Made by a program: the position numbers and the translations under genes. Shown in pieces: positions 35,711 through 43,941 of a stretch of 44,026 nt of DNA. Location of the stretch: the NCBI GenBank assembly GCA_021199495.1, contig JAJQHY010000034.1, positions 1 through 44,026 on the forward strand. Direction: 5' to 3'. The stretch is from Lachnospiraceae bacterium (GTDB lineage Bacteria; Bacillota; Clostridia; Lachnospirales; Lachnospiraceae). Within the stretch, counting starts at the first letter, position 1, and each line of letters starts with the position of its first letter. Under the pieces are notes generated by a model. It did not search any database and was not told where the DNA came from. It saw only the letters and a list, made by a program, of their open reading frames with translations.

Positions 35711-36877
35711 ATGGAACGGGGGATTGAGACAAAATGTATTTACGGGGACGGCGCGAAATTTGAGGGAGATAAAACTGGCTCCATCAGCTTCCCCATCTAC
35801 CAGACTGCTACCTTCGCTCACCCGGAGGTGGGGCAGAGCACCGGCTATGCATACAGCCGCATGCAAAACCCTACGCGAGAGCAGTTAGAGCAGGTTGTTG
35901 CTTCTTTAGAGGAGGGCGTGGACGCACTGGCCTTTTCCAGCGGCATGGCGGCGATTACCGCGTTGATGGAATTGTTTCAACCGGGAGACCATATTATCAC
36001 CGATGCCGATCTGTACGGCGGGAGCCTTCGCCTGTTTCGCTCTATCAACGCCAAAAACGGCATTGCGTTCAGCCATATAGACTGTACCAGAGAAGATGTA
36101 GAATCCTACATTCAGGAAAACACACGCGCCATTCTGATCGAAACGCCCACCAATCCTATGATGAACGTGATTGACATCCGCAGGATGGCGGAAGTCACAA
36201 AACGACACGGAATCTGGCTGATCGTGGACAATACGTTCCTGTCCCCTTATTTTCAGAAGCCGCTGACTCTTGGAGCGGACATTGTGATTCACAGCGGGAC
36301 AAAATTCCTGGGCGGACATAACGACACGCTGGCAGGCTTTCTGGTGACAAGCTCGCCTGAGCTGTCCGAGCAGCTTCGGTATATCAGCAAGACGGTCGGT
36401 TCCGGGCTGGCTCCTTTTGACAGCTGGCTGATTTTACGGGGGATCAAGACGCTTCCAATCCGCATGGAGCGGGCGCAGGAGAATGCGCAGGCCATTGTGG
36501 CTTTTCTGCAGGGGGAGCGCCGGGTGCGGAAGGTTTATTATCCCGGGATACCCGGTACGCAGGCCTATGAAATCTGTAAACGACAGGCCAGTGGCTTCGG
36601 CAGCATGATTACCTTCGAGGTGGAGAGCAGGGAGCTGGCCCTTCATATCCTGAAAAGCACCAGGCTGATTCCTTTTGCGGAGAGTCTGGGCGGGGTAGAG
36701 ACGCTGCTGACCTATCCCACCACACAGACCCACGCCGACGTCCCCCTGGAAGTGCAGTTAAAAAATGGTATTACAGACCGGGTGCTGCGGCTGTCTGTGG
36801 GAATCGAGACGAAAGAAGACCTAATTGAGGATCTGAGGCAGGCGATGGATTCTTTTGAAGGAAAGGACAGCATATAA
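35711..36877 (+). CDS. PLP-dependent trans-sulfuration enzyme (cystathionine gamma-lyase/synthase type)
   Basis: A 388-residue Cys/Met-metabolism PLP enzyme. The PLP lysine is Lys198 (HSGTKFLGGHND). SSGMAAI at 76-82 binds the phosphate, and YAYSRMQNPT at 47-56 supplies the neighbouring-subunit Tyr and Arg. The family includes cystathionine gamma-synthase, beta-lyase and gamma-lyase, and homocysteine-forming variants. Sequence alone does not separate these, though the position before cysK favours cysteine/homocysteine interconversion. GGAAGGAG precedes the ATG. It has a consensus promoter and a dyad in its leader, so it is probably repressed when cysteine is plentiful. Confidence 0.9.
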   Translation: MERGIETKCIYGDGAKFEGDKTGSISFPIYQTATFAHPEVGQSTGYAYSRMQNPTREQLEQVVASLEEGVDALAFSSGMAAITALMELFQPGDHIITDADLYGGSLRLFRSINAKNGIAFSHIDCTREDVESYIQENTRAILIETPTNPMMNVIDIRRMAEVTKRHGIWLIVDNTFLSPYFQKPLTLGADIVIHSGTKFLGGHNDTLAGFLVTSSPELSEQLRYISKTVGSGLAPFDSWLILRGIKTLPIRMERAQENAQAIVAFLQGERRVRKVYYPGIPGTQAYEICKRQASGFGSMITFEVESRELALHILKSTRLIPFAESLGGVETLLTYPTTQTHADVPLEVQLKNGITDRVLRLSVGIETKEDLIEDLRQAMDSFEGKDSI

Positions 36878-36894
36878 TACGAAGGAATTTTATA

Positions 36895-36923
36895 TTGCAG
36901 AATGGGATGTCGGGCCGTATAAT
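36895..36923 (+). promoter_or_regulatory. sigma-A promoter of cysK
   Basis: TTGCAG, 17 bases, TATAAT in the gap before cysK. TTATAAAGCCT follows the -10 box at a distance like that in the upstream gene, suggesting common control. Confidence 0.6.
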
Positions 36924-37013
36924 GACCATATCATTTATAAAGCCTGATATGCGGGAGTTCAATTAAGAACAGACTTGCAGGAAGACAATTGTTGTTTTGA
37001 GGAGGAGAAAATC

Positions 37014-37949
37014 ATGTCTGAAGTAAAAGAAAGCGCACTGGAACTCATCGGCAACACCCCGGCACTGAAGCTGAACCGCTACAGTCAGGCGGCGGGCATT
37101 GAGGGCGTTACAGTTATTGCAAAGCTGGAGTATTTGAATCCCGCCGGCTCTGTAAAGGACAGGATTGCCCTGGCTATGATTGAGGATGCGGAGCAGAAGG
37201 GGATTCTGAAGCCCGGCGCGACCATCATTGAACCGACCAGCGGCAATACTGGTATCGGTCTGGCGGCTGTAGCGGCAGCCAGAGGCTACCGGGCGATCTT
37301 CACGCTGCCGGAGACGATGAGCGTGGAGCGGAGGAATCTGTTGAAGGCCTATGGCACCGAGCTGGTGCTGACGGAAGGCTCCAGGGGCATGAAGGGTGCG
37401 ATTGAGAAGGCGGATGAGCTGGTAAAAGAGATCGACGGCGCCGTTATTCTCGGGCAGTTTGACAATCCGGCCAACCCGGCTGTTCATAAAGCAACCACGG
37501 GTCCGGAAATCTGGAAACAGACCGACGGTCATGTGGATATTTTTGTGGCAGGAATCGGCACCGGCGGCACGATTACCGGTGTCGGAGAATATTTAAAGGA
37601 GCAGAACCCGGATATCAAAGTGGTCGGTGTGGAGCCGGCTTCCAGCCCGGTTCTCACCAAAGGTGTAGGCGGCGCACACAAAATTCAGGGCATTGGCGCG
37701 GGTTTTGTGCCCCGGGTTCTGAATACAAAGGTTTACGATGAGATCCTGGACATCGAAAATGAGGACGCTTTTGCAGAGGGCAAACGCTTCGCGGTCAGCG
37801 AGGGCATTCTGGTCGGGATTTCGTCCGGTGCGGCGTTGAAGGCGGCGGCCATTCTGGCGGCCAGACCGGAGAATCAGGGCAAGACCATTGTGGTGCTTCT
37901 GCCCGATTCCGGGGACAGATATCTGTCGACGCCTCTGTTTGCAAACTAA
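37014..37949 (+). CDS. cysK: cysteine synthase (O-acetylserine sulfhydrylase)
   Basis: A 311-residue PLP enzyme that makes cysteine from O-acetylserine and sulfide. LIGNTPALKLNR is at 11-22. PLP binds Lys48 (NPAGSVKDR), PTSGNTG (74-80) is the substrate loop, and GIGTGGTITG binds the phosphate. VGISSGAAL and the end LPDSGDRYLSTPLF are typical. The start at 37014 has GGAGGAG upstream; an in-frame frame extending to 36975 lacks one. It follows the cystathionine enzyme but has its own promoter. Its stop codon overlaps the left end of a structured repeat element. Confidence 0.96.
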   Translation: MSEVKESALELIGNTPALKLNRYSQAAGIEGVTVIAKLEYLNPAGSVKDRIALAMIEDAEQKGILKPGATIIEPTSGNTGIGLAAVAAARGYRAIFTLPETMSVERRNLLKAYGTELVLTEGSRGMKGAIEKADELVKEIDGAVILGQFDNPANPAVHKATTGPEIWKQTDGHVDIFVAGIGTGGTITGVGEYLKEQNPDIKVVGVEPASSPVLTKGVGGAHKIQGIGAGFVPRVLNTKVYDEILDIENEDAFAEGKRFAVSEGILVGISSGAALKAAAILAARPENQGKTIVVLLPDSGDRYLSTPLFAN

Positions 37950-38150
37950 AAGTGACTATTCACAGCAGACCTGGGAGATATCATCAGCTCTGTCAAGCGC
38001 AGGTTGCTTGTAAAGAGCTGATGATATCTTTCGGGTTGACTGAGAATCAGTCACTGCACCCACATAGGCAATCTTAGCCCCGTAAGGGGCGGGAAAGCAC
38101 GCGAAGCGGGCGAGACTGCGCATGAGGGTGCAGCGGCTGTGAATACATTA
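37947..38150. repeat. MITE-like structured inverted-repeat element, copy 3
   Basis: Left end TAAAAGTGACTATTCACAGC and right end GCTGTGAATA share a 10-bp inverted match; the outer right end is degraded. A perfect 16-bp inner stem (AGATATCATCAGCTCT, 37976-37991 with 38014-38029) occupies the place of the 15-bp stem in copy 1 but has different sequence. The second hairpin, CTGCACCCACAT ... ATGAGGGTGCAG, is recognisably shared and contains a GCCCC-GTAA-GGGGC mini-hairpin. Confidence 0.7.
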
Positions 38151-38163
38151 TGAGGAAATCACC

Positions 38164-39291
38164 ATGATCTACCTGGATTATGCGGCCAACCATCCCTGTG
38201 AGGAGGCGGTGCTGCAGCGCTTCTGTGAGACGGAGCGGGCCTTCATCGGCAACGCCAATTCCTCCCATCCGGCGGGAGAGGCCGCCAGGGAGGAGATGGA
38301 GCGGATTACCTTATCCATCGCATCCCTTTTGGGTGCTAAAAGCGCGGAGGTCATTTATACCTCCGGCGCAACCGAGTCCAATAATACTGCCATCAAAGGC
38401 ATCGCCCGTGCGAGGAGGCATCTGGGCAGGCACATCATTTCCACACCGTTGGAGCATGCCTCCGTCAGCGCCAGCCTGACATATCTGCAGGAGCTGGGAT
38501 ATGAAATTGACCTGCTGGACATCGGGCGGGACGGCAAGGTGGACTTAGAGCAGCTGAAAGACCTGCTCAGGGAAGACACTGTTTTGCTGGCAGTGACGGC
38601 GGTGGACAGTGAACTGGGCACAATCCAGCCGTTAGAGGATATCAAAGAGATCCTGAAATTCTTTCCGAACTGCGCCCTGCATGTGGACGCGACGCAGGCC
38701 ATCGGCAGGCTGCCGGTGGCTTTTTCGGGTCTGGATACCATGAGTCTGGCGCCGCATAAATTCGGAGGGTTGAACGGAAGCGGCCTTTTGTTAAAAAAGA
38801 GGGGTCTGGTGCTGGAACCCCTGCTGCATGGCGGCGTCAGTACCAGCCTTTATCGGGGCGGGACTCCGACTGTATCTCTGGCGGCTTGTGTTGAGACTGC
38901 TCTGCGTCTGGCGATTGAGAACCGGGAGGAGCATGTGCGGGAGGTGACTGCTCTGTCCGGGAAACTCAGATCTGCCCTGTCGGCCTATCCGAAGGTGCGC
39001 GTCAACAGTCCCGCGGACGCGGTTCCTCATATCCTCAATCTGAGTGTGGAGGGCGTGAAGGGCACCCGCTTTCAACACGCGCTGGCCGATCATGGTGTTT
39101 GTGTTTCGGTGAAAAGCGCCTGCTCCTCTGACGGGACGCCTTCCCGGGCGGTTTTTGCCGTCAGCCGTGACCGCAGAAACGCGCTTTCCTCCTGGAGGAT
39201 CAGTTTCAGCCATCGGACAACGGAGGAGGAGGTGCGGGAGTTTCTGCAGATATTTGATGCCTGCTATTATGAGCTGACAGAAAGAAAATGA
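38164..39291 (+). CDS. cysteine desulfurase (NifS/IscS family)
   Basis: A 375-residue PLP enzyme that removes sulfur from cysteine as a persulfide. YLDYAAN opens the protein, TSGATESNNTAI binds PLP, PLP attaches to Lys199 (LAPHKFGG), and Cys320 (SVKSACSSDG) is the persulfide carrier. No scaffold gene (iscU/sufU) or thiI is adjacent. The next genes are a TtcA-like tRNA thiolase and a TcdA-like enzyme, so it probably serves tRNA sulfur transfer. The ATG has GAGGAA upstream, immediately after the repeat element. The enzyme looks intact. Confidence 0.92.
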   Translation: MIYLDYAANHPCEEAVLQRFCETERAFIGNANSSHPAGEAAREEMERITLSIASLLGAKSAEVIYTSGATESNNTAIKGIARARRHLGRHIISTPLEHASVSASLTYLQELGYEIDLLDIGRDGKVDLEQLKDLLREDTVLLAVTAVDSELGTIQPLEDIKEILKFFPNCALHVDATQAIGRLPVAFSGLDTMSLAPHKFGGLNGSGLLLKKRGLVLEPLLHGGVSTSLYRGGTPTVSLAACVETALRLAIENREEHVREVTALSGKLRSALSAYPKVRVNSPADAVPHILNLSVEGVKGTRFQHALADHGVCVSVKSACSSDGTPSRAVFAVSRDRRNALSSWRISFSHRTTEEEVREFLQIFDACYYELTERK

Positions 39292-39500
39292 CGTTGCGCG
39301 GCAGCTTATTCTGCGCGGCTTGCATTTGTCACCTCGATGTAGTAAAATTATAGAACATGAGCATACATGCGTATGAGACTTTGTGGAACACAGCGGGAAA
39401 TATATAAACTGCTGAGCGATTTATGTGCGGTGGAGTTGATATATTTCACGCGTATTGTTTGTTGTTAAGTTGAAAATTGGCTTTTTAAAGGAATGATACC

Positions 39501-40394
39501 ATGGCCCGTGAACTCGACTATGCGCAGCGCGTGGAGCGCAGCCTGACGAAAAAATATCATAAAGAAATCTGGGCACCCTTCACCCGCGCGGTCAAGACCT
39601 ACGAGCTGATTAAAGAGGGAGATAAGATCGCTGTCTGCATTTCCGGCGGCAAGGATTCCATGCTGATGGCCAAGCTCATGCAGATGCTTAAACGGCACAG
39701 CGACGTTCCCTTTGACCTGGTCTATCTGGTGATGGACCCCGGTTATAATGAGATAAACCGGCACAAGATTGAGGCAAACGCCGCGCTTTTGCAGATTCCC
39801 ATCACTATTTTTGAAACCAATATTTTCGAGGTGGCCAACAGCACGGATAAAAATCCCTGTTACCTGTGCGCCCGCATGCGCCGCGGATACCTTTACAGCA
39901 AGGCGAAGGAGATGGGCTGTAATAAAATCGCCCTCGGTCATCATTTCAGCGATGTGATTGAGACAACAGTCATGGGCATGTTTTACGGTTCGCAGCTGCA
40001 GGCCATGCTGCCCAAGCTCCACAGCACCAATTTCGAAGGAATGGAGCTCATCAGGCCTCTTTATTGTGTACATGAGGATGACATCATCGCCTGGAAGCAG
40101 TACAATGAGCTTGATTTTATTCAGTGTGCCTGCCGCTTTACGGAGAACTGCACCATGTGTGATAACGGTGGCGGCGGTTCCAAGCGCCAGGAGGTCAAAA
40201 CACTGATCCGGCGGCTGAAGCGGGATAACCCTAATATTGAGAAAAGCATTTTCAACAGCATTCATGCTGTCAGCCTGGATACGATGGTGGGGTATAAGTA
40301 TAAGGGAGAGCGGCATTCCTTCCTGGATACATATGATGAAGTGCGTGGAGACGGAACGATTGAGAATGTGTCTGCGCCAGTAAGTGAGGCCTGA
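39501..40394 (+). CDS. TtcA-family tRNA 2-thiocytidine biosynthesis protein
   Basis: A 297-residue PP-loop ATPase. SGGKDS (48-53) adenylates the tRNA base. Cys120 and Cys123 (NPCYLCARMRRG) and a later cysteine near CACRFTENCTMC can hold the 4Fe-4S cluster used in TtcA. GHHFSDVIETT is characteristic. The likely product is 2-thiocytidine at position 32 of some tRNAs, though related thiolases cannot be ruled out. AAAGGAA precedes the ATG. The 200-base gap before it holds only a diverged copy of the gltB-leader repeat near 39294. tcdA follows after 26 bases. Confidence 0.88.
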   Translation: MARELDYAQRVERSLTKKYHKEIWAPFTRAVKTYELIKEGDKIAVCISGGKDSMLMAKLMQMLKRHSDVPFDLVYLVMDPGYNEINRHKIEANAALLQIPITIFETNIFEVANSTDKNPCYLCARMRRGYLYSKAKEMGCNKIALGHHFSDVIETTVMGMFYGSQLQAMLPKLHSTNFEGMELIRPLYCVHEDDIIAWKQYNELDFIQCACRFTENCTMCDNGGGGSKRQEVKTLIRRLKRDNPNIEKSIFNSIHAVSLDTMVGYKYKGERHSFLDTYDEVRGDGTIENVSAPVSEA

Positions 40395-40420
40395 ACAGAG
40401 AAAGGAAAGAAATATCTATT

Positions 40421-41176
40421 ATGACAGATCAGTTTTCCAGGACTGAGTTGTTAATTGGAAAAGAGGGCATTGAGCGTCTTCAGGATGCGAAGGTCGCTGT
40501 TTTCGGCGTTGGCGGCGTGGGAGGATACGCAGTGGAAGCACTCGTCAGAAGCGGCGTGGGCTCTTTTGTGTTGGTCGATGACGACAGAATATGTCTGACC
40601 AATTTAAACCGCCAGATCATCGCCACGCGCAAAACCATCGGCAAATATAAGGTGGATGTGATGAAGGAGCGGATTCTGGATATCAATCCGCAGGCACATG
40701 TGGAAACCCATCAGTGCTTTTTTCTGCCGGAAAACGCGCAGGACTTTGATTTTTCACAGTATTCCTATGTGATCGACGCGGTGGACACGGTTACCGCGAA
40801 GCTGGAGATCATTACACGGGCGCAGCAGGAAGACGTGCCTGTCATCAGCTGTATGGGAGCGGGGAATAAGCTGGATCCCACGCAGTTTCGGGTGGCGGAT
40901 ATCTACGAGACAACGATCTGTCCATTGGCGAGAGTCATGCGCCGCGAGTGCAGAAGGCGGGGCATTGAACATTTAAAGGTGGTTTTTTCCACAGAGAAAG
41001 CGATTCGGCCTTCAGAGGACGCGGACGTCAGTTGCCGGACTCACTGTGTCTGTCCGCCTGGGACAGCGCGCAAGTGTACGGAGCGGCGGGACATTCCGGG
41101 GAGCATTTCCTTTGTGCCGTCGGCAGCCGGGCTGATCCTGGCGGGTGAGGTGATTCGCGATCTGGCCGGTGTATGA
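40421..41176 (+). CDS. tcdA: tRNA threonylcarbamoyladenosine dehydratase (TcdA-like, ThiF/E1 family)
   Basis: A 251-residue adenylating enzyme of the E1/ThiF fold. FGVGGVGGYAVEAL at 28-41 binds ATP, LVDDDRICLTNLNRQI at 51-66 supplies the conserved Asp and Arg, and MGAGNKLDP is typical of TcdA/CsdL. TcdA cyclises threonylcarbamoyladenosine at position 37 of tRNA. In E. coli it works with the CsdA/CsdE sulfur system, and here a desulfurase lies two genes upstream. AAAGGAAAG precedes the ATG. Confidence 0.9.
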   Translation: MTDQFSRTELLIGKEGIERLQDAKVAVFGVGGVGGYAVEALVRSGVGSFVLVDDDRICLTNLNRQIIATRKTIGKYKVDVMKERILDINPQAHVETHQCFFLPENAQDFDFSQYSYVIDAVDTVTAKLEIITRAQQEDVPVISCMGAGNKLDPTQFRVADIYETTICPLARVMRRECRRRGIEHLKVVFSTEKAIRPSEDADVSCRTHCVCPPGTARKCTERRDIPGSISFVPSAAGLILAGEVIRDLAGV

Positions 41177-41368
41177 AAGGCCGCAGAACCTGAATCCCCG
41201 GGCCGCAGCCTGTGATGCCTTAGAAACAGGCGCGGGAGCGTATTTATTCTGGATAAAGGACTTGTGTTTTGTCTGCGAAATCAATATAATGATGATGGCT
41301 TCTGAGAATCAGAGCATGAAAAGAAAGGCGCTGCCAGCAAATCAGCAGGACAGCAAAGAGAGGGAGAA

Positions 41369-41764
41369 ATGGAAACAGATAACATTCTGGAACTGACATC
41401 TGAAGCAGAAAAGGACGCAGAAAAAATCAAACAGGCTGTGGTAAAAAAGACCTTCCCGAAGCTGTTTGCACAGATAAAGGAAAAGCTGGAGCTGACCGAC
41501 AGCACCGTGTTGTCCGGCCATGCGGCGTATGAGTTCCACATAAGTGATCCGGATGGCATTTTCTATGTGGAAATCAGTGACGGGAGAATTGATGTGCAGC
41601 CCTATGATTATCACGATAATCAGGGCGTTTTCACCGCAAGTGCGGCAACATATGAAGCATTGTGTGAAGGCTCATTGACACCAATCACCGCTTATGCGGC
41701 CGGCCGCCTGAAAATCAGCGGCGGTACGGACCAGGTGAAGGTGCTCATGAAGATATTCGCATAG
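41369..41764 (+). CDS. SCP2 sterol-binding-domain protein
   Basis: A 131-residue cytoplasmic protein. The pattern FHISDPDGIFYVEISDGRI at about 52-70, then CEGSLTPITAYAAGRLKISG at about 93-112, fits the SCP2 domain, a hydrophobic-ligand pocket. In anaerobes its ligand is unknown, possibly a lipid or acyl compound. AGAGAGGGAG precedes the ATG, and a strong bidirectional terminator follows. The 190-base gap upstream holds nothing recognisable. Confidence 0.8.
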   Translation: METDNILELTSEAEKDAEKIKQAVVKKTFPKLFAQIKEKLELTDSTVLSGHAAYEFHISDPDGIFYVEISDGRIDVQPYDYHDNQGVFTASAATYEALCEGSLTPITAYAAGRLKISGGTDQVKVLMKIFA

Positions 41765-41852
41765 AAGGAATGCGGCCGGCCACCAGAAAGAATTTCCCTG
41801 CAGCTGTGATGAACGGTGAGAGGAGAGGGCGATTCTGATTGATAAAGAACTT

Positions 41853-41908
41853 AAAAAAGCAGGTCCCTGTAAACGGAATAATGTCCATTTACAGAGAGCC
41901 TGCTTTTT
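41853..41908. terminator. bidirectional terminator between SCP2 and aquaporin genes
   Basis: AAAAAGCAGG pairs with CCTGCTTTTT, with an inner CTGTAAA/TTTACAG pair. There are A-runs on one side and T-runs on the other, so it works for both converging genes. Confidence 0.85.
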
Positions 41909-41970
41909 CTTTGCCTGCATACATTTCGGATTTTCCTGCTATATCCTGTGTTTTGAAGCAGGTATACGGC

Positions 41971-42642
41971 TTATTCCTTCTCTAAGAAGCTGTAAACAAC
42001 CGCTGCCAGAGCGCCGCCGACGAGCGGACCTACGATGAAGATCCAGACCTGAGACAGTGCGTCGCCGCCTGCGAAAATCGCGGGCATCAGGCTTCTGGCG
42101 GGGTTGACGGATGTGCCGGTCAGGGCAATGCCGAGAATATGCACCAGCGTCAGGGTCAGGCCGATCACCAGACCGGATACTGCGGTATTCTCTACCTTGC
42201 TGGTGACGCCGATGATGGCGAGCACGAAGACGAAGGTCAGAACGATCTCGACGACCAGAGCGCCGCCCACAGTGCCGTTTGTCCAGCCGGCTTGAATCTG
42301 GTTGGCTCCGAAGCCACAGTCAAAGCCGAAGACGATGCCGAGAATCACGCAGCCCAGCGCGGAACCGATCAGCTGGGAAATTACATAGCCCACAAAGTCG
42401 GCAGGTGTCAGCTGCTTGCGGATCAGCATGGCGATGGAAACGGCCGGGTTGATGTGGCAGCCGGAAATGTTGCCGATGCTGTAGGCCATCGCGACGATGA
42501 CTAAGCCAAATGCAAGCGCGGTCAGCAGATATCCGCTGCCGGAAGCGCTGTCGCAGCCGACTGCAACTGCGGTGCCGCAGCCGAAGGTTACCAGGACACA
42601 GGTACCGATTGCCTCGGCGATGTACTTTTTGATGCTGCTCAT
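41971..42642 (-). CDS. aquaporin (MIP family, AqpZ-like)
   Basis: A 223-residue channel with six membrane helices and two half-helices. Both NPA motifs are visible: SGCHINPAV (Asn65) and GTSVNPARS (Asn180). The Arg after the second NPA and the narrow-pore residues favour a water channel over a glycerol facilitator, but this is inference. GGGAGGT precedes the ATG. The upstream gap has a weak -10 (TATACT). The transcript ends at the bidirectional terminator at 41853-41908. Confidence 0.92.
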   Translation of the reverse strand: MSSIKKYIAEAIGTCVLVTFGCGTAVAVGCDSASGSGYLLTALAFGLVIVAMAYSIGNISGCHINPAVSIAMLIRKQLTPADFVGYVISQLIGSALGCVILGIVFGFDCGFGANQIQAGWTNGTVGGALVVEIVLTFVFVLAIIGVTSKVENTAVSGLVIGLTLTLVHILGIALTGTSVNPARSLMPAIFAGGDALSQVWIFIVGPLVGGALAAVVYSFLEKE

Positions 42643-42753
42643 ACAAAAAACCTCCCTTTTTTGATATGAAAACTGTTTTCAGTACCGTATTCCAGTATAC
42701 AACCAATCGCTCTCTTTTGCTACCGGATTCTTAAAAAAAATTAAGAAATTCTT

Positions 42754-42788
42754 AAAAAAATGCTGCCCGCAAAGATTTGCGAACAGCA
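42754..42788 (-). terminator. terminator of the HIT gene
   Basis: On the minus strand TGCTGTTCGCAAA pairs with TTTGCGGGCAGCA (13 bp with G-U pairs), followed by seven T residues. Confidence 0.8.
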
Positions 42789-42797
42789 GTTTGGAAG

Positions 42798-43211
42798 TTA
42801 CAGGTTAGCCTTTATCTTTTCAATCATTTCCGCATACTCTGCGTCTGTCAGGAACTTCTCGCCTGGATTCATGGCGAACACGCCGCCCCATTCATAACCG
42901 TCCTTATATTTCGGCACCAGATGCATGTGCAGATGACAGCCTGTGTCGCCGTAGGCGCCGTAGTTGATCTTGTCCGGATGAAAGGCTGCATGAATGGCCT
43001 TCACTGCGCGGTTTACATCCGCAAAGAACGCGTTGCGCTCCTCGTCAGAGATGTCCACGATCTCGCTGACGTGGTCTTTGTAAGCCACGATACATCTGCC
43101 CGGGTGGGACTGCTCCTTGAAGAGGATCAGCGTGCTGACCGACAGCTCACAGATCTCGATGCCGAAGGCGGCTAACAGCTCCCCCTTCTGACAATAACTG
43201 CAATTTTCCAT
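42798..43211 (-). CDS. HIT family nucleotide-binding protein
   Basis: A 137-residue protein of the histidine triad superfamily. The triad is His93, His95 and His97 (CHLHMHLVPKY), which act in hydrolysis or transfer at nucleoside phosphates. An N-terminal CSYCQKG suggests a metal site. Members cleave nucleotidyl-amidates or dinucleoside polyphosphates; the substrate here is unknown. AAGGAGGT precedes the ATG. A promoter lies 49 bases upstream of the start codon. Confidence 0.9.
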   Translation of the reverse strand: MENCSYCQKGELLAAFGIEICELSVSTLILFKEQSHPGRCIVAYKDHVSEIVDISDEERNAFFADVNRAVKAIHAAFHPDKINYGAYGDTGCHLHMHLVPKYKDGYEWGGVFAMNPGEKFLTDAEYAEMIEKIKANL

Positions 43212-43259
43212 GTATACCTCCTTTTGGGGCCTGCCCCTGTAAAATGGTTTGATATATTT

Positions 43260-43289
43260 ATCTTACTACAGTCCTGCTTGACGCGTCAA
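43260..43289 (-). promoter_or_regulatory. promoter of the HIT gene
   Basis: On the minus strand, TTGACG, 18 bases, TAAGAT. The -35 box lies beside the palindrome TTGACGCGTCAA. Confidence 0.55.
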
Positions 43290-43361
43290 ATGATTTGAAG
43301 AATTTTCTGCGGCTCCATGTATGGTATCATTTGCCCCTGGCCGCATGAAGCATTCCGTCGT

Positions 43362-43793
43362 TCAGACGCAGGATTCCGGCGCACAGCGTGGATTGTCGAT
43401 AATATTCTGCAGCGTAATCCCATCAAGATAATCATTGATGACTTTGGATAGTCCCTCGTAAATCGGCAGAGTCATACAGTCGTCGCAGCGCTTGCACAGA
43501 TTGGGCGAGGTATCCATGCAGCTGACAGGCTTCAGGCTGCCTTCCGCACTTTCTAAAATTTCCCGCACCGTGATTTCCATGGGGTGCCGGGCCAGCTGGT
43601 AGCCGCCCATGTGGCCGCGGTTGGTCAAAAGCAGGTTGTTCCGGTTGAGAAAGGGAATGATCTGCTCCAGGTATTTTTTGGAAATTTCCTGCCTCTCTGA
43701 AATGTCCTTTAAGGCAATAAAACCCTCATTGTAGTGCTGCGCCAGGTCAATCATCATCCTGAGCGAGTAACGCCCGCGTGTTGAAATCCTCAA
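43362..43793 (-). CDS. Rrf2-family transcriptional regulator
   Basis: A 143-residue winged-HTH protein: STRGRYSLRMMIDLAQH at the N-terminus, then ISKKYLEQIIPFLN and GHMGGYQLAR. Cys92, Cys100, Cys103 and Cys106 lie where IscR holds its 2Fe-2S cluster, though the spacing differs. Relatives include IscR (Fe-S sensing) and CymR (cysteine metabolism). The start is TTG at 43793, supported by GGGAGG eight bases upstream. Its promoter contains AAACCTAT, the same half-site found in the leader of the cystathionine enzyme gene, suggesting autoregulation and control of sulfur genes. Confidence 0.88.
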   Translation of the reverse strand: MRISTRGRYSLRMMIDLAQHYNEGFIALKDISERQEISKKYLEQIIPFLNRNNLLLTNRGHMGGYQLARHPMEITVREILESAEGSLKPVSCMDTSPNLCKRCDDCMTLPIYEGLSKVINDYLDGITLQNIIDNPRCAPESCV

Positions 43794-43912
43794 AAACTGT
43801 TTCCTCCCATCGTGCTGCCTGACCGGTTTGTGCTCATGGATGAAGCAGTCCGGCCCGGTATTGGCCTGGTCACTTCCATGACGTATCAGGGAAGCGACCC
43901 TGTATCATCAGG

Positions 43913-43941
43913 ATTATACCATAGGTTTAGTAGGCTTTCAA
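43913..43941 (-). promoter_or_regulatory. sigma-A promoter of the Rrf2 gene with embedded half-site
   Basis: On the minus strand, TTGAAA, 17 bases, TATAAT. AAACCTAT lies in the spacer (43921-43928). The leader is about 110 bases. Nothing further was recognised from 43942 to the window end. Confidence 0.65.

Noticed and set aside
42720-42760. AT-rich TTCTTAA repeats upstream of the aquaporin gene as a promoter or origin element
   Set aside because: Low-complexity A-runs adjoining the HIT terminator. No consistent -35/-10 pair and no DnaA-box pattern.
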